A stretch of 64,000 bases of DNA. Origin: Mesonia sediminis. GTDB taxonomy: Bacteria; Bacteroidota; Bacteroidia; Flavobacteriales; Flavobacteriaceae. This document shows, piece after piece, positions 42,169 to 50,877 of this stretch. Both the position numbers and the translations under genes were made by a program. The stretch covers positions 372,001 through 436,000 of the forward strand of contig NZ_JBHULZ010000023.1 in assembly GCF_042684705.1 (NCBI RefSeq), in the 5' to 3' direction. The notes under the pieces are model-generated. The model made no database searches. It was not told where the DNA came from and saw only the letters and a list, made by a program, of their open reading frames with translations. How positions within the stretch are numbered: the first letter of the stretch is position 1; each line of letters begins with the position of its first letter.

Positions 42169-43995
42169 TTAGTTTTTACCTTCCATTTTATCTTTTAAAG
42201 CTTGAAGATCTGCGTTAGCATCACCTATAGTAGGCTTATTCTCTTCTTGAGCTTTTTTAGCTGCTTGTGTAACTATCTTAGCCTCTTCCTCTTTGTGAAT
42301 AGACATATGAGAAGCCACAACACGCTTAAATTCTTTATTGAATTCGATGATTACAAATTCAGCTTCATCTCCTTTACCTAACTTGGTACCGTCTTCTTTT
42401 TCTAAGTGACGAGTAGGAACAAAAGCAGTAATATCTTCATTAAACTCAATAGTAGCTCCTTTACTTACAACATCTGCAATTGTTGCTGTATGCTTAGTAC
42501 CTACCGCGAAATCTTGCTCATATTTATCCCAAGGGTTTTCTTCTGTTTGCTTGTGACCTAAGCTCAATTTGCGTCCGTCAACATCAAGTTCAAGAACAAC
42601 AACATCTAATTTATCACCTACATTACAGAATTCTGATGGATGCTTAATTTTCTTAGTCCAAGAAAGATCTGAGATATAAATAAGACCATCGATACCTTCT
42701 TCAAGTTCAACAAATACACCAAAGTTTGTAAAGTTTCTTACAATTCCGGTATGTCTTGAACCAACAGGGTATTTAGTCGTAATGTCTGTCCATGGATCTG
42801 GTGTTAATTGCTTAATACCTAGAGACATTTTACGCTCTTCTCTATCTAAAGTTAAAATTTGTGCTTCAACTTCATCGCCTACATTTACAAAATCTTGTGC
42901 AGATCTTAAGTGAGTAGACCAAGACATTTCAGAAACGTGGATTAATCCTTCTACACCTTCAGCAACTTCAATAAACGCACCGTAGTCTGCAATAACAACT
43001 ACTTTACCTTTAACTTTATCACCTACTTTCAAGTCAGCATCAAGTGCCTCCCAAGGGTGCTTGTTCAATTGCTTAAGACCTAATTGGATTCTAGTTTTAG
43101 CCTCATCAAAGTCTAAGATTACTACGTTTAATTTCTGATCTAATTCTACAATCTCGTTTGGATGATTGATTCTAGACCAAGATAAATCAGTAATGTGAAC
43201 TAAACCGTCTACACCACCAAGGTCAACGAACACACCGTAAGAAGTGATGTTTTTAACCACACCTTCTAACACTTGTCCTTTTTCTAATTGACCAATAATT
43301 TCTTTTTTCTGCTCTTCGATATCTGCTTCGATAAGCGCTTTATGAGAAACTACTACGTTCTTAAATTCGTGGTTAATTTTCACCACTTTAAACTCCATAG
43401 TTTTGTTTACGTAAGCATCGTAATCTCTAATTGGCTTCACATCGATTTGCGAACCAGGTAAGAAAGCTTCGATACCAAATACGTCTACAATCATACCACC
43501 TTTTGTACGGCATTTTACAAAACCGTTTACAATGGTACCTTCTTCGTGCGCTTTATTTACGCGATCCCAAGCCTTAATTACACGAGCTTTACGGTGAGAA
43601 AGAATTAATTGCCCTGTAGCATCTTCACGTACATCAATTAAAACCTCAACTTTATCGCCAACCGCTAAATTAGGATTGTATCTAAATTCATTTAGTGAGA
43701 TTACACCTTCACTCTTAGCGTTGATATCGATAATAGCATCACGATCGGTGATATTGATTACCGTACCCTCAACAACTTCATCATCAAGTGTATCTACAAA
43801 GTTTTCCTCTACAAGTCTCTCAAACTCATCTAACTTACCATCATCAATTGGGTCGATACCCTCTTCATAATTGTGCCAGTTAAACTCCTTTAAAAATTGT
43901 TCTGGATTTTGTTGTTGCTCGCTAGGAGCTGGTTGAGAAGAAGCGTCCATCCCGGCTACTTCTTGAATCTCTGGATTGTTTTTTTCTTCAGCCAT
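42169..43995 (-). CDS. rpsA: 30S ribosomal protein S1
   Basis: About 608 residues, six S1 RNA-binding domains in tandem (for example GVVKNITSYGVFVDLGGVDG, GKVVVIADYGAFIEVAEGVE and GIVRNFTNFGVFVELEEGID), as expected for full-length S1, which helps 30S subunits bind mRNA. In Bacteroidetes, where Shine-Dalgarno sequences are rare, S1 is thought to matter especially for initiation. I place the start at the ATG giving MAEEKNNPE; in-frame upstream starts (to 44025) would add poor-looking residues. Preceded by an excellent promoter and a ~113-nt leader with a stable hairpin. Confidence 0.97.
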   Translation of the reverse strand: MAEEKNNPEIQEVAGMDASSQPAPSEQQQNPEQFLKEFNWHNYEEGIDPIDDGKLDEFERLVEENFVDTLDDEVVEGTVINITDRDAIIDINAKSEGVISLNEFRYNPNLAVGDKVEVLIDVREDATGQLILSHRKARVIKAWDRVNKAHEEGTIVNGFVKCRTKGGMIVDVFGIEAFLPGSQIDVKPIRDYDAYVNKTMEFKVVKINHEFKNVVVSHKALIEADIEEQKKEIIGQLEKGQVLEGVVKNITSYGVFVDLGGVDGLVHITDLSWSRINHPNEIVELDQKLNVVILDFDEAKTRIQLGLKQLNKHPWEALDADLKVGDKVKGKVVVIADYGAFIEVAEGVEGLIHVSEMSWSTHLRSAQDFVNVGDEVEAQILTLDREERKMSLGIKQLTPDPWTDITTKYPVGSRHTGIVRNFTNFGVFVELEEGIDGLIYISDLSWTKKIKHPSEFCNVGDKLDVVVLELDVDGRKLSLGHKQTEENPWDKYEQDFAVGTKHTATIADVVSKGATIEFNEDITAFVPTRHLEKEDGTKLGKGDEAEFVIIEFNKEFKRVVASHMSIHKEEEAKIVTQAAKKAQEENKPTIGDANADLQALKDKMEGKN

Positions 43996-44108
43996 TGCTG
44001 ATCTATTCATTTGTATTCTACACACCTTGGAAAATTAAACAGCTGATGCACAGAAGATTGTTTAAAAATAAAAATTAATTCCGCTTGATTTTCCAAATGC
44101 TGCCAAAC
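43996..44108 (-). promoter_or_regulatory. rpsA 5' leader with long hairpin
   Basis: Between the predicted start of transcription (~44108) and the ATG at 43995. TTTGGAAAAT (44097-44088) and ATTTTCCAAG (44035-44026) can form a 10-bp helix (one G-U) closing a ~50-nt loop just upstream of the start codon. A candidate site for autogenous control by S1; no other element is evident. Confidence 0.5.
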
Positions 44109-44114
44109 GGATTG

Positions 44115-44145
44115 CAAAAGTAGCTATTATTTTTTGATAATCAAA
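44115..44145 (-). promoter_or_regulatory. Promoter for rpsA
   Basis: On the minus strand TTTG (44145-44142), exactly 19 nt, then TACTTTTG (44122-44115): near-ideal Bacteroidetes promoter. Confidence 0.75.
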
Positions 44146-44154
44146 TACTTATTC

Positions 44155-44187
44155 TTGTTTTTTTATTATGAGATAACTTTATATTTG
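44155..44187 (+). promoter_or_regulatory. Promoter for the DUF6134-like gene
   Basis: TTG (44155-44157) and TATATTTG (44180-44187), spacing 22 nt; predicted leader of about 10 nt. Divergent from the rpsA promoter. Confidence 0.45.
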
Positions 44188-44204
44188 TAGAATAACCTAG
44201 CCCT

Positions 44205-44813
44205 ATGCATCCTAATAAAAATCACCTATTAATTCTTGTTTTTCTTTTTCTTATATTTCCAATATTAAGCTCAGGGCAAGCCCAAAAATTGGTTTTTGAG
44301 CTTGTATATAAAGATAAAAACCTAGGTAAACTTACTGCCCGGCACTACAAAAAAGGCGACACCTTATTTTATATAAGCAATACGAGCATCAAGACAAGAA
44401 TAATTACTCCCCTTAACGTTGAGTACACTTATTTAGTTAAAAAAGACCTCAACAAACAATTGCTTTTTGCAGAAGTTACTATAGTAGTCAATGGCAAAAC
44501 TAGAACGCATAGTTTTACCCGTAAAAAAGAAAACGCCTATATTTTTACAGAAAGTAATAAGAGCCATAAAATTAACCGCCCCATAAACTATTCTAGTGTA
44601 CAACTTCTTTTTGAAGAGCCCGCCGGAGTCAAAGAAATTTATTCTGAAGAACAAGGTAAATTTCTCACTTTGCAACAAGAATCGCGTCACAAATACATTA
44701 AATCTTCCAAAAATGATTCAGAATACCATTATGTAAATGGCAACTTGCATAAAGCTGTTTTAGATATAGGAATAATTTCTTTTGAAGTGTTAAAAGCTAC
44801 CGTTTCAAAATAA
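44205..44813 (+). CDS. Secreted DUF6134-like protein
   Basis: 202 residues with a signal peptide (LLILVFLFLIFPILSSGQAQ). The mature part is a beta-rich domain: LVFELVYKDKNLGKLTARHY, VEYTYLVKKDL, LLFEEPAGVKEIYSEEQGKF, matching what I recall of DUF6134 in Bacteroidetes. Probably periplasmic or outer-membrane-associated, function unknown. No cysteine lipobox. Convergent with yaaA. Confidence 0.7.
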   Translation: MHPNKNHLLILVFLFLIFPILSSGQAQKLVFELVYKDKNLGKLTARHYKKGDTLFYISNTSIKTRIITPLNVEYTYLVKKDLNKQLLFAEVTIVVNGKTRTHSFTRKKENAYIFTESNKSHKINRPINYSSVQLLFEEPAGVKEIYSEEQGKFLTLQQESRHKYIKSSKNDSEYHYVNGNLHKAVLDIGIISFEVLKATVSK

Positions 44814-44869
44814 AAAGAATTTGGCTTATTCTACAAAATCTGGTTTACGTAATTTAACCTATATTCCTA

Positions 44870-45631
44870 TTATCGAATGAAAACTGGTTCATTTGATTTA
44901 TCAGTATGCTCTTCGCTGTACTTATAATCCATCCCAGTAAAGCCCAGTAAATCTTCAAATTTACTCACCTGATGGTCAATTAAGTAACGCGCCATAGCAC
45001 CACGGGCTTTTTTAGCATAAAATGCAATAGTTTTAAGCTTATCTCCTTTAAAATCTTTAAATATAGGCGTTACTATTTGACTTTTTAATTTGGTTTTATC
45101 TACCGCCTTAAAGTACTCATTGCTAGCTAGGTTAACAAAAAGTTCGTTTTCTTGTAACTCTTCATTCAATTGCTTTGTAATTTTGGTTTTCCAAAAAGCA
45201 TAAAGGTCTTTGTTACGCTCAATACTCAATTTTGTTCCCATTTCAAGTCGGTAAGGCTGCATCAAATCAAATGGTTTAAGAATTCCATAAAGTCCAGATA
45301 AAATACGTAGACTATTTTGCAAAAAATCGGCTTGTTTTTCTTCTATTGTATTTGCCTCTAGTCCAGAATAAACATCACCATCAAACATATAAATAGCCGG
45401 TTTAGCATTTTTAGCTGTAGGTTTAGCTTCAAAATCTTGGTTACGGGTGTAATTTAAATCGGCCAATTGGTCGCTGATATTCATTAAATCGGCTAATTCT
45501 TTTTTCGAAAAACGAGCCAGCTTTCTATTAATTTGAGCTGCTTCTTCTAGAAATACAGGCTGTGATGATTTTTGTATAGGCCAATCTTGGCTTTCATTCA
45601 AAGATTTAGCCGGTGAAATTACTATCTTCAT
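44870..45631 (-). CDS. yaaA: Peroxide stress protein YaaA
   Basis: 253 residues of the YaaA/DUF328 family, which limits intracellular free iron under peroxide stress. The N-terminal MKIVISPAKSLN, LMNISDQLADLNYTR, AIYMFDGDVYSGL, LRILSGLYGILKPFDLMQPYRLEMG and ARGAMARYLIDH are all family blocks. Cytoplasmic. Single gene. Confidence 0.95.
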   Translation of the reverse strand: MKIVISPAKSLNESQDWPIQKSSQPVFLEEAAQINRKLARFSKKELADLMNISDQLADLNYTRNQDFEAKPTAKNAKPAIYMFDGDVYSGLEANTIEEKQADFLQNSLRILSGLYGILKPFDLMQPYRLEMGTKLSIERNKDLYAFWKTKITKQLNEELQENELFVNLASNEYFKAVDKTKLKSQIVTPIFKDFKGDKLKTIAFYAKKARGAMARYLIDHQVSKFEDLLGFTGMDYKYSEEHTDKSNEPVFIR

Positions 45632-45717
45632 AATTTAATTTTTCCCTAATTTACGATAATGGCTGATTTTAGATTTACAAAGTCAGTAATTTAAAACAAT
45701 CTTACCATAAATCTAAG

Positions 45718-47679
45718 TTATAAACTAAAACTAACACCAAATTTGGCCCACCTGCCTGGCAGTAAGATATTGCCATAATCAAAGGCGTCTTGGTCTAAAA
45801 TATTAAAAACATCAAGTAAAAAAGTAAGTTTTTTATACTTGTAAGATATTTTCGTATTCAAAGTAATCACATCGTCGTAAGGCACAAAACCAATGGCTTC
45901 CTCATTGACAAAACGTTGGTAACCCCCGTTGCGTTTTTGATAAAACCCACCTATACTCCATTGCATGTTCTCTAAAGGGCTAATTACCAAATTGGCAGTA
46001 AGTTTATGTTTTAGAAAATCAAAAGCATAAGTAGATTCGAAATCTTCATTAGCGTCTGCATTATCTAAGTAGCTATAGCCTACTCTAAGGTTATTTAAAA
46101 ACTCTGTTTCAAACATCAGAGCCAAATTAAAATCAGTTTCCACCTCTACTCCAAAACTACCTAACTCAGAGATATTCATCGATCTAAACACTTCTTCCCC
46201 TGGCGTTAAAGTCCAATCAATTAAATTTTTAGCATCTCGATAAAATACAGCAGCCTGTGCATTAAGGATTTTATTCTTATATGCATAGGTAAGGTCATAA
46301 GTTATAGCTTCTTCTGCTCTTAAATTAGGATTGCTTATTTGGGTAGGGCCTTTATAAAAAAGATCGGTAAACGTAGGTAAACGCATCGACTTGTTCACCG
46401 AGGCCACTACGTAGTTGCTTCGATTTATCTTATACCCTAAATCTGCTCCTGGGTAAAATTTAGTCACTCCCTCAACATGTAAACTTTTAAGCCCTATATT
46501 CAATTTTAAATCTTTCCAATTGTATTGATGAGCCAAAGTTACATCCAGAATATTGCGAGCAAAAAAATGATTGAATTCAGCTTCTTTGGTAGCGGTATAA
46601 AATAAATTTTCATCTTCTTTTACAGAAGTTTGTGGTTCACCTAGCACATTACTATTGATGAGTTCCCGCCTCCATTCGCTATGCAAACTAGTTTTACCTA
46701 TTGCGCTAGTATAATTAACCCCCAAATGAGCCGCCACTACATCGGTTTGGTGTTTATTGTGTTGGGTATACCATGTAGGTGGGTTTTCTCTAAAAAGCTC
46801 AAACCTATCATTGCTACGCAGTCCGTATATATTTGCATTTAATTGCAATTTACCTAAGTCTTGATTCCATTTAATTGCTGCAAATTGGGTGGTCACCTCT
46901 TCAAATTGATTTGAAAATCGGGGCGTATAAAAATTAAAAGCACCAAATCCTTTATTGGCATACCCTGCCATCCAGTCAAATTGGGCCTTATTTTGTTGAT
47001 ATTTACCGTGATAAAATAGATTTAGACTTTCAAAATCTGTATTTTCTTGATGCCCATCGCCTTCTTGGTATCCCGCCATAAGATGATGTTCGAACTTATT
47101 TCCCGTTTCGAAATAGGTTTTCCCTTGCGCGGATTTAAATCCAAAATCTCCCCCCATAAGTTCTAACTGTAACGGACTTTTATCTAAACCTGTTGTGAAG
47201 TTAATGGCACCACTAAAAGCATTATATCCGTAAAGCTTGCCTCCAGCGCCCTTTAAAACCTCAATTTGATCTACCCCAAAAAAAGAAACGGGTAGACTCA
47301 GTGTGTTGTGCCCCGTATGCGGATTGGTAACATTTATGCCGTTAAGTAAAACCATGTTCTGATTGAAGGTACCTCCACGAATCGAGATGTCAGTCTGCAA
47401 ATCTGACATTCCACGTTGTCTAAGATCTAGAGCAGGTAGCAAATCAAGTGTTTCACTTAATGTTTGAACAGGTAAGGATTCTATTTCTGAACGAGTAATT
47501 AAGCGCGTAAGCTTACCTTCTTCTTTAAAAGTTCTTCCTAAATGGGTTTTAAGAACAACCTCATTTAAATTAATGGTGTCTTTTTCCTGGGCATAAAGGT
47601 CATTGCTGATGCACAAGACTGTAAATACAAAAATTAATATAGCAAAATTAACGGTAAAACTTAATCTATTATTTGTCAT
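45718..47679 (-). CDS. TonB-dependent receptor without N-terminal regulatory domain
   Basis: 653 residues: signal peptide (FAILIFVFTVLCISNDLYAQ), a plug domain (LPVQTLSETLDLLPALDLRQ, DISIRGGTFNQNMVLLNGIN, IEVLKGAGGKLYGYNAFSGA) and a beta-barrel ending FGVSFSL. Plug and length are BtuB/FepA-like, and the receptor lacks the CarboxypepD_reg repeat of the other one in this window. The substrate is unknown: vitamin B12, siderophore or other ligands are all possible, and no riboswitch precedes it. It follows rluD on the same strand. Confidence 0.92.
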   Translation of the reverse strand: MTNNRLSFTVNFAILIFVFTVLCISNDLYAQEKDTINLNEVVLKTHLGRTFKEEGKLTRLITRSEIESLPVQTLSETLDLLPALDLRQRGMSDLQTDISIRGGTFNQNMVLLNGINVTNPHTGHNTLSLPVSFFGVDQIEVLKGAGGKLYGYNAFSGAINFTTGLDKSPLQLELMGGDFGFKSAQGKTYFETGNKFEHHLMAGYQEGDGHQENTDFESLNLFYHGKYQQNKAQFDWMAGYANKGFGAFNFYTPRFSNQFEEVTTQFAAIKWNQDLGKLQLNANIYGLRSNDRFELFRENPPTWYTQHNKHQTDVVAAHLGVNYTSAIGKTSLHSEWRRELINSNVLGEPQTSVKEDENLFYTATKEAEFNHFFARNILDVTLAHQYNWKDLKLNIGLKSLHVEGVTKFYPGADLGYKINRSNYVVASVNKSMRLPTFTDLFYKGPTQISNPNLRAEEAITYDLTYAYKNKILNAQAAVFYRDAKNLIDWTLTPGEEVFRSMNISELGSFGVEVETDFNLALMFETEFLNNLRVGYSYLDNADANEDFESTYAFDFLKHKLTANLVISPLENMQWSIGGFYQKRNGGYQRFVNEEAIGFVPYDDVITLNTKISYKYKKLTFLLDVFNILDQDAFDYGNILLPGRWAKFGVSFSL

Positions 47680-47726
47680 AACTCAGTTAAAAAAAGCGAC
47701 AAACTTAAATTATTTCTAGCTAAAAA

Positions 47727-48770
47727 TTACAATAGTTCCTTCTGATTTTTTGCGTATTTTCGCCATCGCTCAACACAATCTTTAATGTCTTGCGGCACTT
47801 CAGAATCAAAACTCATCCATTTTTTGGTAACAGGATGCTCAAACCCCAAAGTTTTCGCATGCAAGGCTTGACGTGGTAACACTTTAAAACAATTATCTAC
47901 AAACTGTTTATATTTTGTAAAAGAAGTCCCCTTTAATATGCGCTCTCCTCCGTAACGTTCATCATTAAACAGGGTATGACCAATATGCTTCATATGCACA
48001 CGAATTTGGTGTGTTCTTCCTGTTTCTAATTGACACTCGACTAAAGTAACATACCCCAATCTTTCTAAAACTTTAAAATGAGTAATCGCTGGTTTTCCCT
48101 TTTCGGAATCATCTCCTTCAAAAACCATATTCTGTAAACGATTTTTGGGATGCCTACCTATATTGCCTTCTATCGTTCCTTGATCTTCCTCTACATTACC
48201 CCAAACTAAAGCTATATATTTACGTTCGCTGGTTTTATGAAAAAATTGATTCGACAAATGCGCCATAGCTTGTTCAGTTTTCGCAACAACTAATAAACCG
48301 CTAGTATCTTTATCGATGCGATGTACCAAACCTGGTCTTTCACTACTATTATTGGGCAAATTGTCAAAATGATGCACCAAAGCGTTAATTAAAGTACCTG
48401 AATAGTTGCCATGTCCAGGATGAACTACCATTCCCGCAGGCTTATTTACAACTAAAAGCGCCTCATCTTCATACACAATATCTAAAGCGATATTCTCTGG
48501 AGTGAGTAAAAATTCATAAGGCGGATGGGATAGTAAAACTTTTACCTCATCGCCTGCTTTAACCTTATAATTTTGTTTGACTGGTTCGCCATTTACAAAA
48601 ACACTACCGTCTCGTGCGGCTTGTTGTATTTTGTTTCTAGTGGCATTTTCAATAAAATTCATTAAGAACTTATCTACCCTTAAAGGATCTTGCCCCTTTG
48701 AAGCTGTAAAAGCGTAATGCTCATACAAATCGTCATTACCATTATCTATTCCTGTAGGCTCTTGTGTCAT
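47727..48770 (-). CDS. rluD: Ribosomal large-subunit pseudouridine synthase D
   Basis: 347 residues. N-terminal S4-like domain (RVDKFLMNFIENATRNKIQQ) and the RluA/RluD catalytic domain with the catalytic Asp in LVHRIDKDTSGLLVVAK, plus GRTHQIRVHMKHIGHTL-like block and NDERYGG. Modifies uridines of 23S rRNA helix 69 in the assembling 50S subunit. Its ATG overlaps the stop of the PASTA gene (TAATG), indicating coupling. The exact target should be read as RluD-family. Confidence 0.94.
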   Translation of the reverse strand: MTQEPTGIDNGNDDLYEHYAFTASKGQDPLRVDKFLMNFIENATRNKIQQAARDGSVFVNGEPVKQNYKVKAGDEVKVLLSHPPYEFLLTPENIALDIVYEDEALLVVNKPAGMVVHPGHGNYSGTLINALVHHFDNLPNNSSERPGLVHRIDKDTSGLLVVAKTEQAMAHLSNQFFHKTSERKYIALVWGNVEEDQGTIEGNIGRHPKNRLQNMVFEGDDSEKGKPAITHFKVLERLGYVTLVECQLETGRTHQIRVHMKHIGHTLFNDERYGGERILKGTSFTKYKQFVDNCFKVLPRQALHAKTLGFEHPVTKKWMSFDSEVPQDIKDCVERWRKYAKNQKELL

Positions 48771-49339
48771 TATTCCTCGCTATTATAATTTCTACTCCCA
48801 TCTCCTAAAACCAAATCAATCACAGATGTTTTTGGTAAGCGTTCTCCCGCTTTTACGGCTTTTCCATTGTGTCGCAAACCAATAACGGCATCTTTTGCTA
48901 AATTGGGCTTATAGGTAATCTCTCCTATTTCAAAGCCAATTGATTTCAAAGTAGGAATCACTTGCCTTTTTGTTCTTCCTTCAATCTCGGGAATTTCAAT
49001 TTTAGCGTACCCCGAAGGGTTTAGAGTAAGATATATTTTCCTATTTTCTTTCACATTTTTACCAGGTTTAGGGTTTTGCTCTATAACCGAATAAATTGGA
49101 TAATCTGGATTATAATTTGAACTGTCAATAACTACATAGCGCAAACCATAAGCCTTTAGTTCCTCTTCTACAACCTCTAAAGAAAGTTTTGAAAGATCTG
49201 GCACCTCTATACGCTGATCGTGATTAGTGGTGCTATCTAACCAACTTAAAGCGGCAAACACAATTATAAAAACAACCAATAAGGCTATAAGCAACTGGTA
49301 AACAAAGAGCTTACTAAATAGGAATCGAAATAATTTCAT
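48770..49339 (-). CDS. PASTA-domain membrane protein
   Basis: 189 residues: an N-terminal transmembrane helix (LLIALLVVFIIVFAALSWL) and two or three PASTA domains outside the membrane (VPDLSKLSLEVVEEELKAYG, IPEIEGRTKRQVIPTLKSIG), the modules that bind uncrosslinked peptidoglycan or beta-lactams in Ser/Thr kinases and penicillin-binding proteins. Here there is no kinase domain. Probably a periplasmic envelope factor. Coupled to rluD by a TAATG overlap; divergent from ddl. Confidence 0.88.
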   Translation of the reverse strand: MKLFRFLFSKLFVYQLLIALLVVFIIVFAALSWLDSTTNHDQRIEVPDLSKLSLEVVEEELKAYGLRYVVIDSSNYNPDYPIYSVIEQNPKPGKNVKENRKIYLTLNPSGYAKIEIPEIEGRTKRQVIPTLKSIGFEIGEITYKPNLAKDAVIGLRHNGKAVKAGERLPKTSVIDLVLGDGSRNYNSEE

Positions 49340-49408
49340 TATTCTATTAAATTATTAGGCAAAGATATAAAAACACCCGTATTTTTGTGTTAGTTATAAA
49401 TTTGGTTT

Positions 49409-50389
49409 ATGAAAAAAAAAATTGCTGTCGCCATGGGCGGTTATTCCAACGAGGCTCAAATTTCTATCAATAGTGGCTCCTTAGTTATAAAACATCTCGA
49501 TAAAAATCACTATATCCCTTATGCTGTACATATCACAACCAATGCTTGGGAAGTGGTTATGCCCGATGGTGAAAAGTATCCTATCAATAAAAGAGATTTC
49601 TCTTTTACCAAGGATGGTGACAAAACACAATTTGATGCGGTTTTTAATATCATTCATGGAACTCCAGGCGAGGATGGCCTTTTTGCAGCCTATTTGCAAA
49701 CAGTCAATATTCCACAAACCAGTTGTGATTTTTATCCTGCAGCTCTTAGTTTTAATAAAAGGGACTGTATTAGTGTTTTAAATGCATACCAAATTCCAAC
49801 CGCAAAAAATTATTTTTATAATGATGGTGATGCTATTGATGAGGAAGAAATAATCAAAAAGGTTGGCTTGCCTTGCTTTATAAAGGCCAATAAAGCGGGA
49901 AGTAGTTTTGGAGTTACTAAGGTAAAAGAAAAATCAGAAATTCAATCGGCTATCAACCATGCTTTGAAACAAGACGATGAAGTTATTATTGAATCGTATT
50001 TATCGGGCACAGAAGTTTCGGTAGGAGTGATACAATACCAAGGTGAGATTATAGCCTTACCGGTGACCGAAATCGTAAGTGAAAATGAGTTTTTTGATTA
50101 TAAGGCCAAATATTTGGGCGAGTCCCAAGAGATTACCCCTGCAAGAATTGGTGATAAAGACACCCAAAAAGTTCAGGAATTGGCTATTAAAGTCTACAAG
50201 AAACTTAAATTAAAAGGCTTAAGTAGAGCCGAATTTATATTCCACCAGGGCGAACCTCATTTTATTGAAGTAAACACCTGCCCAGGATTGAGCGAAGCTA
50301 GTATTCTTCCCCAACAAATTAAAGCAGCCAATTTAAGCTTGAAAGAAGTATTTGGAGCTTGTATAGAAAGGGCCATTAGCAATCGATAA
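49409..50389 (+). CDS. ddl: D-alanine-D-alanine ligase
   Basis: 326-residue ATP-grasp enzyme making D-Ala-D-Ala for peptidoglycan. VAMGGYSNEAQISINSG, FNIIHGTPGEDG, GLPCFIKANKAGSSFGVTKV, EVSVGVI and FIEVNTCPGLSEASILPQQ are typical. A -7-like TAAATTTG sits only 5 bp before the ATG. Followed by coaD on the same strand after 27 bp. Together with the divergent PASTA gene this forms a cell-wall-related neighbourhood. Confidence 0.95.
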   Translation: MKKKIAVAMGGYSNEAQISINSGSLVIKHLDKNHYIPYAVHITTNAWEVVMPDGEKYPINKRDFSFTKDGDKTQFDAVFNIIHGTPGEDGLFAAYLQTVNIPQTSCDFYPAALSFNKRDCISVLNAYQIPTAKNYFYNDGDAIDEEEIIKKVGLPCFIKANKAGSSFGVTKVKEKSEIQSAINHALKQDDEVIIESYLSGTEVSVGVIQYQGEIIALPVTEIVSENEFFDYKAKYLGESQEITPARIGDKDTQKVQELAIKVYKKLKLKGLSRAEFIFHQGEPHFIEVNTCPGLSEASILPQQIKAANLSLKEVFGACIERAISNR

Positions 50390-50416
50390 TTTTTTTGTAA
50401 CTTTAAACTAAAAAAT

Positions 50417-50875
50417 ATGCGTAGAGCAGTATTTCCAGGATCGTTTGACCCTATAACTCTTGGACATTACGATATAATAGAACGCGGTCTTACACTTTTT
50501 GACGAAATCATCTTGGCTATTGGCGTAAATGCCGAAAAAAAATACATGTTCAGTCTAGATGAGCGTATAGAATTTCTAAATAAAACCTTCGAGCACGAGA
50601 AAAAAATCAAGGTAATGCCCTACAAAGGTTTAACAATCGATTTTTGCAAAGCACAAAATGCAGATTTTATTTTAAGAGGCTTAAGAAATCCGGCCGATTT
50701 TGAATTTGAAAAAGCAATAGCACACACCAATAGAAAATTATCTAGTATAGAAACTTTATTTCTACTTACATCAAGTGGAAAAAGCTACATCTCTTCTTCT
50801 ATAGTTAGAGATGTCATTCGAAATAATGGAGATTATACCGTTTTAGTGCCTAATGCCGTGCGAATAAACAAATAG
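50417..50875 (+). CDS. coaD: Phosphopantetheine adenylyltransferase
   Basis: 152 residues. Nucleotidyltransferase motif GSFDPITLGHYDII (TxGH), IGVNAEKKYMFSLDER and the C-terminal ISSSIVRDVIR (ISST/SR). Fourth step of coenzyme A synthesis, cytoplasmic. Its stop is 2 bp before the M14 peptidase gene; ddl precedes it in an apparent operon. Confidence 0.95.
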   Translation: MRRAVFPGSFDPITLGHYDIIERGLTLFDEIILAIGVNAEKKYMFSLDERIEFLNKTFEHEKKIKVMPYKGLTIDFCKAQNADFILRGLRNPADFEFEKAIAHTNRKLSSIETLFLLTSSGKSYISSSIVRDVIRNNGDYTVLVPNAVRINK

Positions 50876-50877
50876 CA

